Shown here: piece by piece, positions 59,060 to 64,000 of the stretch
Layout: each line of letters begins with the position of its first letter
Numbering within the stretch: position 1 is the first letter of the stretch
The notes under the pieces: model-generated
What the model was told of the DNA's origin: nothing
The model's database searches: none
What the model saw: the letters and a program-made list of their open reading frames with translations, nothing else
From: Phytoseiulus persimilis
Lineage: Eukaryota; Arthropoda; Arachnida; Mesostigmata; Phytoseiidae
NCBI GenBank assembly: GCA_037576195.1
Contig: CM075101.1
Coordinates: 20,150,001 to 20,214,000, forward strand
DNA length: 64,000 bases
Direction: 5' to 3'
Translations under genes and position numbers: made by a program

Positions 59060-59400
59060 ATCGCCAGGCAGTCAATCTAGCACCACCTAACTAATCAAAG
59101 AAGATGATGATGATGCCGACGCTAATGATGTTATCATCAGTTGTCGGCCGGACGGCCGCTCGGTCGTTTGAGTGAATTAATTTATGTGGCCAATAATAAA
59201 AAGTTGCTTAGGAGAGCCTCAAGAGCGAGAGAAGTAAGAATCTGTGGTGGATCACGATGTCGGTGCGACGTCGACGACGACGATGATCGGGTAATTTTAT
59301 TCAATAATAATAATCAGCTAAGCAATTACAAGCGAGGTGCCTGCGCTGCTTCTGTCGATTTAGACAGAAAAAAAATTATTGCCGCCGCCGCCGCGAACGC
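59060..59400. other. AT-rich island with homeodomain-like motifs
   Basis: Within a region of even composition this stretch holds AATTAATTTATGTGGCCAAT, AATAATAAAAAGTTGC, TTTTATTCAATAATAATAAT and AGCTAAGCAATTACAAG. They are separated by GATGAT and GACGACGACGATGATC runs and followed by GCCGCCGCCGCC. TAATTA-class cores suggest a regulatory element, but this is inference from composition alone. Confidence 0.35.
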
Positions 59401-59404
59401 CGCC

Positions 59405-59550
59405 TTGGCGTTTGGCTGGCTTGCTGACTGACTGACGGTTCGGCCGGTTCGGTGGTTGCTCGCTGGCTCGGTCGGTCCGTCTTTCTGTCGCTCAATCGGT
59501 TGGTCGGTCTGTCGGCCGGCTGGCTGACTGGCTGGCTGGCAAGCTTACCA
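59405..59550. repeat. Degenerate GGCT/GGTC tetranucleotide tract
   Basis: TTTGGCTGGCTTGCTGACTG is followed by variants of CGGTTCGGCCGGTT, TCGGTCGGTCCG and GGCTGGCTGACTGGCTGGCT. It is the same class of four-base periodic sequence as the tracts at 49.5 and 55.5 kb, on the complementary strand in base content. Confidence 0.65.
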
Positions 59551-62500
59551 CCGCATGTCTGCTGCAGAATCGCTGCCACTTCTCGTTTCTGCTAAGTTGT
59601 GGGAGAAAGCAAAGCGATTCGACTGGCAAGCTTGATCGTTTGCCTGGGCGCCTAGTGCCTGTCTGCTCACTCAACGGTTGCCGTCCCGTCGGCTGCGCAC
59701 TCTCGCTTGGATGCCCCGCAACCGACAGGCCAGAGAATCTTCATGTTCAAGAGTCATGTTGATCGGAATCGAGACATTAATTATCGTGACTCGTTCCGTT
59801 GTCTTCCGTCGACTCCGAGTCCGAATGCATAGAACGGCGCTCACCGCCAAACCGCAACGTTCCGTTTCAGAAGATGAAAACACGGAGATTTCCTATCTCA
59901 GCCGCGATACTTCGGAGGGATTGGGAATTTTCTTCTCTAACGATGCTTGCCGGGATTCAAGAACTGTGTCGACTTTTGCATACCCACGTCGAGTGAAAAG
60001 AGAAAAATGAGGAGCGAAATTGAATTCCGCGCCCGATACACTTGAAGGCCGTCGCAGCGCACGGAATTCAGACTTCACATTTGTTCTGTTTTTGCCGATC
60101 GATGATCTGTGTCGCTGCGTATGCGTGTTGTTGCCGTCTTTTTCTGCGAGTTTTTCTTCGCCTCGCAAGCAATCTGCTCATAACCTTAGAACAAGCACAG
60201 TTGTATGATCCCGTCAGATCGACCGACTTCGCCGGCTTTTCTTCTACCGCGGGAACATGTCGGTATTGATTCCTGATGGTCTTGTGGAAATCACCCTATA
60301 ATAGACGACGATTTTGGCGGTCCAGCTCGTGTGATCGTTTTGAGGCGCCGCTATGGTCGTCCGAGGGTCAGAACGTGAAGAGGTCAGAAAAAAACCGCCC
60401 AGACAAGTGACCAACACCCATATGAGAGCCATATGATTCACTCAAAAGAAAATAAAACAACGGACATCCCGGCCCTTGGCTCTTGAAAGAGCGTTGAGCA
60501 GAACTCGGTTGAGGGACGATCGCGCGTCGGGCACACAAATCTAATGCGAACCCCGGAATCAACTGACGGGCCGAGAGATGCGTTGGAATCGGAGAGTGGC
60601 TCGAATCCCGAGCCGAGATCGCAGGACGGCGCCGAACATGTTGGTTCACGCGGGAGCCGACAGAAAGCGAGCCGTGGCGAGAGAAGAGTAGCCAACCGAA
60701 GTTCACACGTGACGGGAACGCAACTAGCATCGAGGCAAATCACGATCATCCTCGAAAACGAATTCTGTGTTCTACCGCCTAATAGCCGCAAGATGACGCG
60801 AACCACGTGCGATGCCAATGACGTCTGATAACGAGCGTCACGGAAGTCTGAGAACGATCGGAGAGAAAAGCAATAAACTCTCATTTCTCGCGAAACATCG
60901 GAGCTGATACATTGTCATGCATCATTGTAGACACTCAGAGGCGCTTCGAATATCACAGAAAGACCTCAACAGTCGACTCTGTGCCATGAAATCGTTTCTG
61001 CCTTGACCATTTTCTCTCATTGTGTTAGAGCCGTGAATAGAGAACCGCGTTCCTGACGACGAGTTGGCTTCGCTTCCGCACGCGCTGTTAAGGTTGAATT
61101 CGGGAACCCGATCCTCGTTCGGATATTCCCGAGGAAATCACACATGACAGCACCGATGAGGCGGAAGTCGTTGTTAGGACGAAACCTATGCTGGCCGCAG
61201 CCAGCTCCAGCAGCTCACGAACATCGCATACGGCGAAGAGGATCTTCAGTGAAGGAGATGAGAGCAGAGTTACGTCACGCAGTACAGACCAACAGTCAGT
61301 CACTCAACTAAGAGAAGTACGGAGAAGAAAAGTAAAAGAAGTAGCAGTCGCTCTTAATGAGCAAAACACGACAGCGCTGCGAAGAGCAGTCAGTAGCTAC
61401 CGCGCGGCTCCCGCAGAGCCAAAGGTCTTGCCTTGACATTCAACATTTACATTACCGTATACGACGTACCATCAGACGGTAATTAAGTCCTGTTGATATA
61501 TTATGTACGTGTGTGAGCGACGTAGGATCAACAGGCAGCTATTGTGGCGAATCTCACTTTCAGTGAAATTGCAGTAACAGAAGCAGCAGCGGCTGTCGGT
61601 TGCGGGAGTCGTCGCGATCTTGTATGCGCAAATTAAAAGACTGATCGGTTTAAATCTTTGAACGATGCCGGCCGAGCATGATCGGTGGCACTCAACAAAA
61701 TTGTTCACGAGCAGCAAATTGTTCGAACGACCACATGAATCGGGAATTGCGGAGAATAATTCTATAATTGAGCTTTCAGGCACCTTCGCGGTCGGCGGCG
61801 AAGAGGTGCGTGAAAAGCTCCGATCCAAGACATGACCGTTGCAGTTGATTGCTTTGGCCGTATACAGTCTCCTATTTCGGTGTCCTCCATTTCCAACTGT
61901 TTCAACAGCCGGCGATTGAAAGTCGCTCCCTTTACGACTCAAACTGAAGACATCGGTTTCCGCTGCGCGTCATTCATGTGGCCGAAGCAGGAATCAGACT
62001 ACACGTGCCTTGTTTGCGATCCAACCGAGGTACCTCGCGAGAGTCCTGTATCAGTACGTGCTAGTGGAGCGCCGCCTGGAGTTGCGGAGTGAGAGGGAGG
62101 CCATGCCTCGTTACGCGGTCGTTGCGTCGACGTTTGAAGAGCGACGAAGAGAGAACACAAGCGGCCGATCGATCCCAAGCTCATCGAAACCTGATGCTCC
62201 TTCAGTCAACGATCGGGCAGCCGGCAGGAGTATAGAGTGGTTTGAAAAATAATATGATAATTCGCTCTTCTTCTGTTGATCGGGACGATGCGCTTGGCCA
62301 CACAGCGGTCCAAACAAACAACTTCGTCGGATACTTGTCGAGTTTCCAACTGATGGAGTCTTCTCCGCGGACGAGCCTTCTCGATGACTCTTTTGAACCC
62401 TACCGAACGCCTTAATCCCACATTTTCCACCTTGATTCTGTCGTTGTCTACGAAAAGCCCTCGGACTCCCATGCGCAGCTGATGTTCGATCACTCAACTT

Positions 62501-64000
62501 CTGTAAGAATCTCACAAAAGTCGTCGACTGAAAACAACTTGCGACGTTGCGTTTGTTTCGAAATATAGGGGAAAGCTTCTGGATTCGATCGCTAACGTCA
62601 TGTGCGAATGCACGCTCTATAATCTCATCAGAAACCGCTCAGATGTAAGAGAGAGGTAACGATATTTTTATGTAAATTCTCCGAAGACTTTCACATGAAG
62701 GGGAGAGCTCGCTCAACTCTGGACACTAAACTCCTGATCTTCGTGTGATCCCATCTGCTCGAAGTGTTTCATTGCGAGATCAGAAGTTCCACTGCGATTC
62801 ATGCTAGACCATTGGGTTCGAAGCCTGCTCTTCGTGGAGACAGATCGGAAAAGAGAAGCTGCCTTCAGCTCACACGTGCGGTCTGTTCGACCGGATAGTG
62901 CTGTCGCGGTGAGCCCCGAGATCACAGGGAGCTATTAACGGCACCGGGGTGTTAGTGGACCCGAACTACCGTGATGTCGAGCCGGTAGCTTTAAATAGTC
63001 AGCGTCTGTAGCACCGAATCGGCACCCCGCATGTAGGGATTTCAGGACCAATTCAACGCTCAAAACCAAAGAAGCCTTCGAGTCCTGGAATTGGAGGGCA
63101 CTCGAAAGCCCTCTGAAATACGCGAGAAAGCAGTTTTAGAGGATCGTTGAGGAGCGCCTTCGATTCCTTATATTTCGCCAGCGTCTCAATAAAGAGCATT
63201 CCCAAACTTGGCACAGCTCGCGATTTTGGTTGTGGGAGACGATTCACGCATCACGTTGAGTACCGTCTGCCTCGGTAACGTAACGGGGTTTATGCCTTGC
63301 CTCCGATTCGTGATGTATCATATCAAACGATCCGAGACAATTCCACGATTCGGTTGCAGCTTCATGAAAGAGTGAAAAAATGGAGTCCGAAAACGTCGAC
63401 GAAGAGCTTGCTGGTTCCAAGAGTTCGCGTCGCGTTTCTCTTTTTGACCGTGCTCGACCACCGACGGCGTGCAGCCTGTTCGGAACAGTCAGCGTTGGGG
63501 GCCTGTGACAATGATGGCGGCTGAACGCGGGGCTCGTGGACTCCGAGAGATCGATTTTCTGTCCATGTCTCGTGGTTGATAGAAACAGCTCGGAAGCGTT
63601 TTATCTATCAGGATTTCAGCGGCGTGGCATCGATCAGTTCACTGAATTATGACATCAAGTCGCTCCACCTGACGGAATGCGTCCCAAGCTCTGTCACCGC
63701 GGATCTTGCCCGCTCCGCTCAACCGATCGTCGTTTGTGATTGTGTTTGCAACACCAATAATGATTTCTCTCCGCAAAGTTGCAAAAAACAAAAAAGGGTC
63801 CTGTCAATCAGATAGCTCGTCGCGAGCCGTTTGCAGGAAGTTCGACGAATACTGAGAGCGCCGCTCCAAACTGCTCTTACGCGTTCTGTGATGATTCTTC
63901 GCGTGGGAATCAATGATGCTCGTGTCCGACCCCGAAGCTGTCAGTAATTAGGCTCTCGGAGCTTCAGTCCGCTGCGATTTCCCCAAACCACAGAAAACTT
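59551..64000. other. Gene-free right end of the window
   Basis: I see no recognisable exon, RNA gene or mobile element. Frames are short and occur on both strands. An AT-rich patch near 61480-61760 (TTGATATATTATGTACGTG, AAATTAAAAGACTGATCGG) could be regulatory, but nothing in the sequence proves it. Confidence 0.4.

Larger units (their letters stand above)
47423..59060. other. Long gene-free stretch, possible CELF 5' intron
   Basis: No RRM1 exon or other recognisable gene is seen on either strand. The stretch carries 4-bp-periodic low-complexity tracts (47735-47765, 49480-49600, 55500-55600), a CT-rich tract at 57330-57356, and an ATCCAT-rich segment at 52870-53010. Open frames up to 214 codons occur (51582-52226, -) but match nothing I know. 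If CELF RRM1 is further right, this is intronic. Confidence 0.4.

Overview
This window is nuclear DNA from an arthropod. The genes are split by short GT-AG introns (many of 60-150 bp) and separated by transposon-rich intergenic DNA of roughly even base composition. The protein sequences are arthropod-like, and the non-LTR retrotransposon tails resemble the 'tick transposon' family. My best guess is a parasitiform mite or tick, possibly a phytoseiid mite; this is inference only.

Layout. 1-5030 (-): Spt6, an RNA polymerase II elongation factor and histone chaperone, running off the left edge. 6.4-7.7 kb: a stack of transposon remnants and a broken partial copy of the next gene's 5' end. 8158-10126 (+): DCAF13/Sof1, for ribosomal RNA processing. 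10514-12134 (-): PEX13, a peroxisomal import docking protein, convergent with DCAF13. 14439-17356 (+): PPM1H-type protein phosphatase. 19.0-20.7 kb: a hAT-like element carrying a 45-bp minisatellite, itself interrupted by a tRNA-derived SINE. 23399-26327 (+): WDR20, a cofactor of the USP12/USP46 deubiquitinases. 28.5-33.4 kb (-): a Ty1/copia retrotransposon whose gag is split by a non-LTR retrotransposon. 33.8-34.5 kb: another non-LTR tail. 37.4-37.9 kb: an inverted-repeat cluster. 41925-47422 (-): a Bruno/CELF RNA-binding protein of the CELF3-6/bru3 type; the first RRM is not recognisable in the window. From 47.4 kb to the right edge I find no gene, only low-complexity tracts and an AT-rich island; this may be a long CELF 5' intron.

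The six genes are unrelated housekeeping or neuronal-type genes and do not form a pathway. I found no operon, CRISPR array, phage or bacterial-style accessory system. The most informative material is the nested transposon stratigraphy, which can be read to the base from target-site duplications, the partial DCAF13 duplication, and a few unusual splice sites. All exon boundaries were set by eye from reading frame, splice consensus and remembered family conservation.
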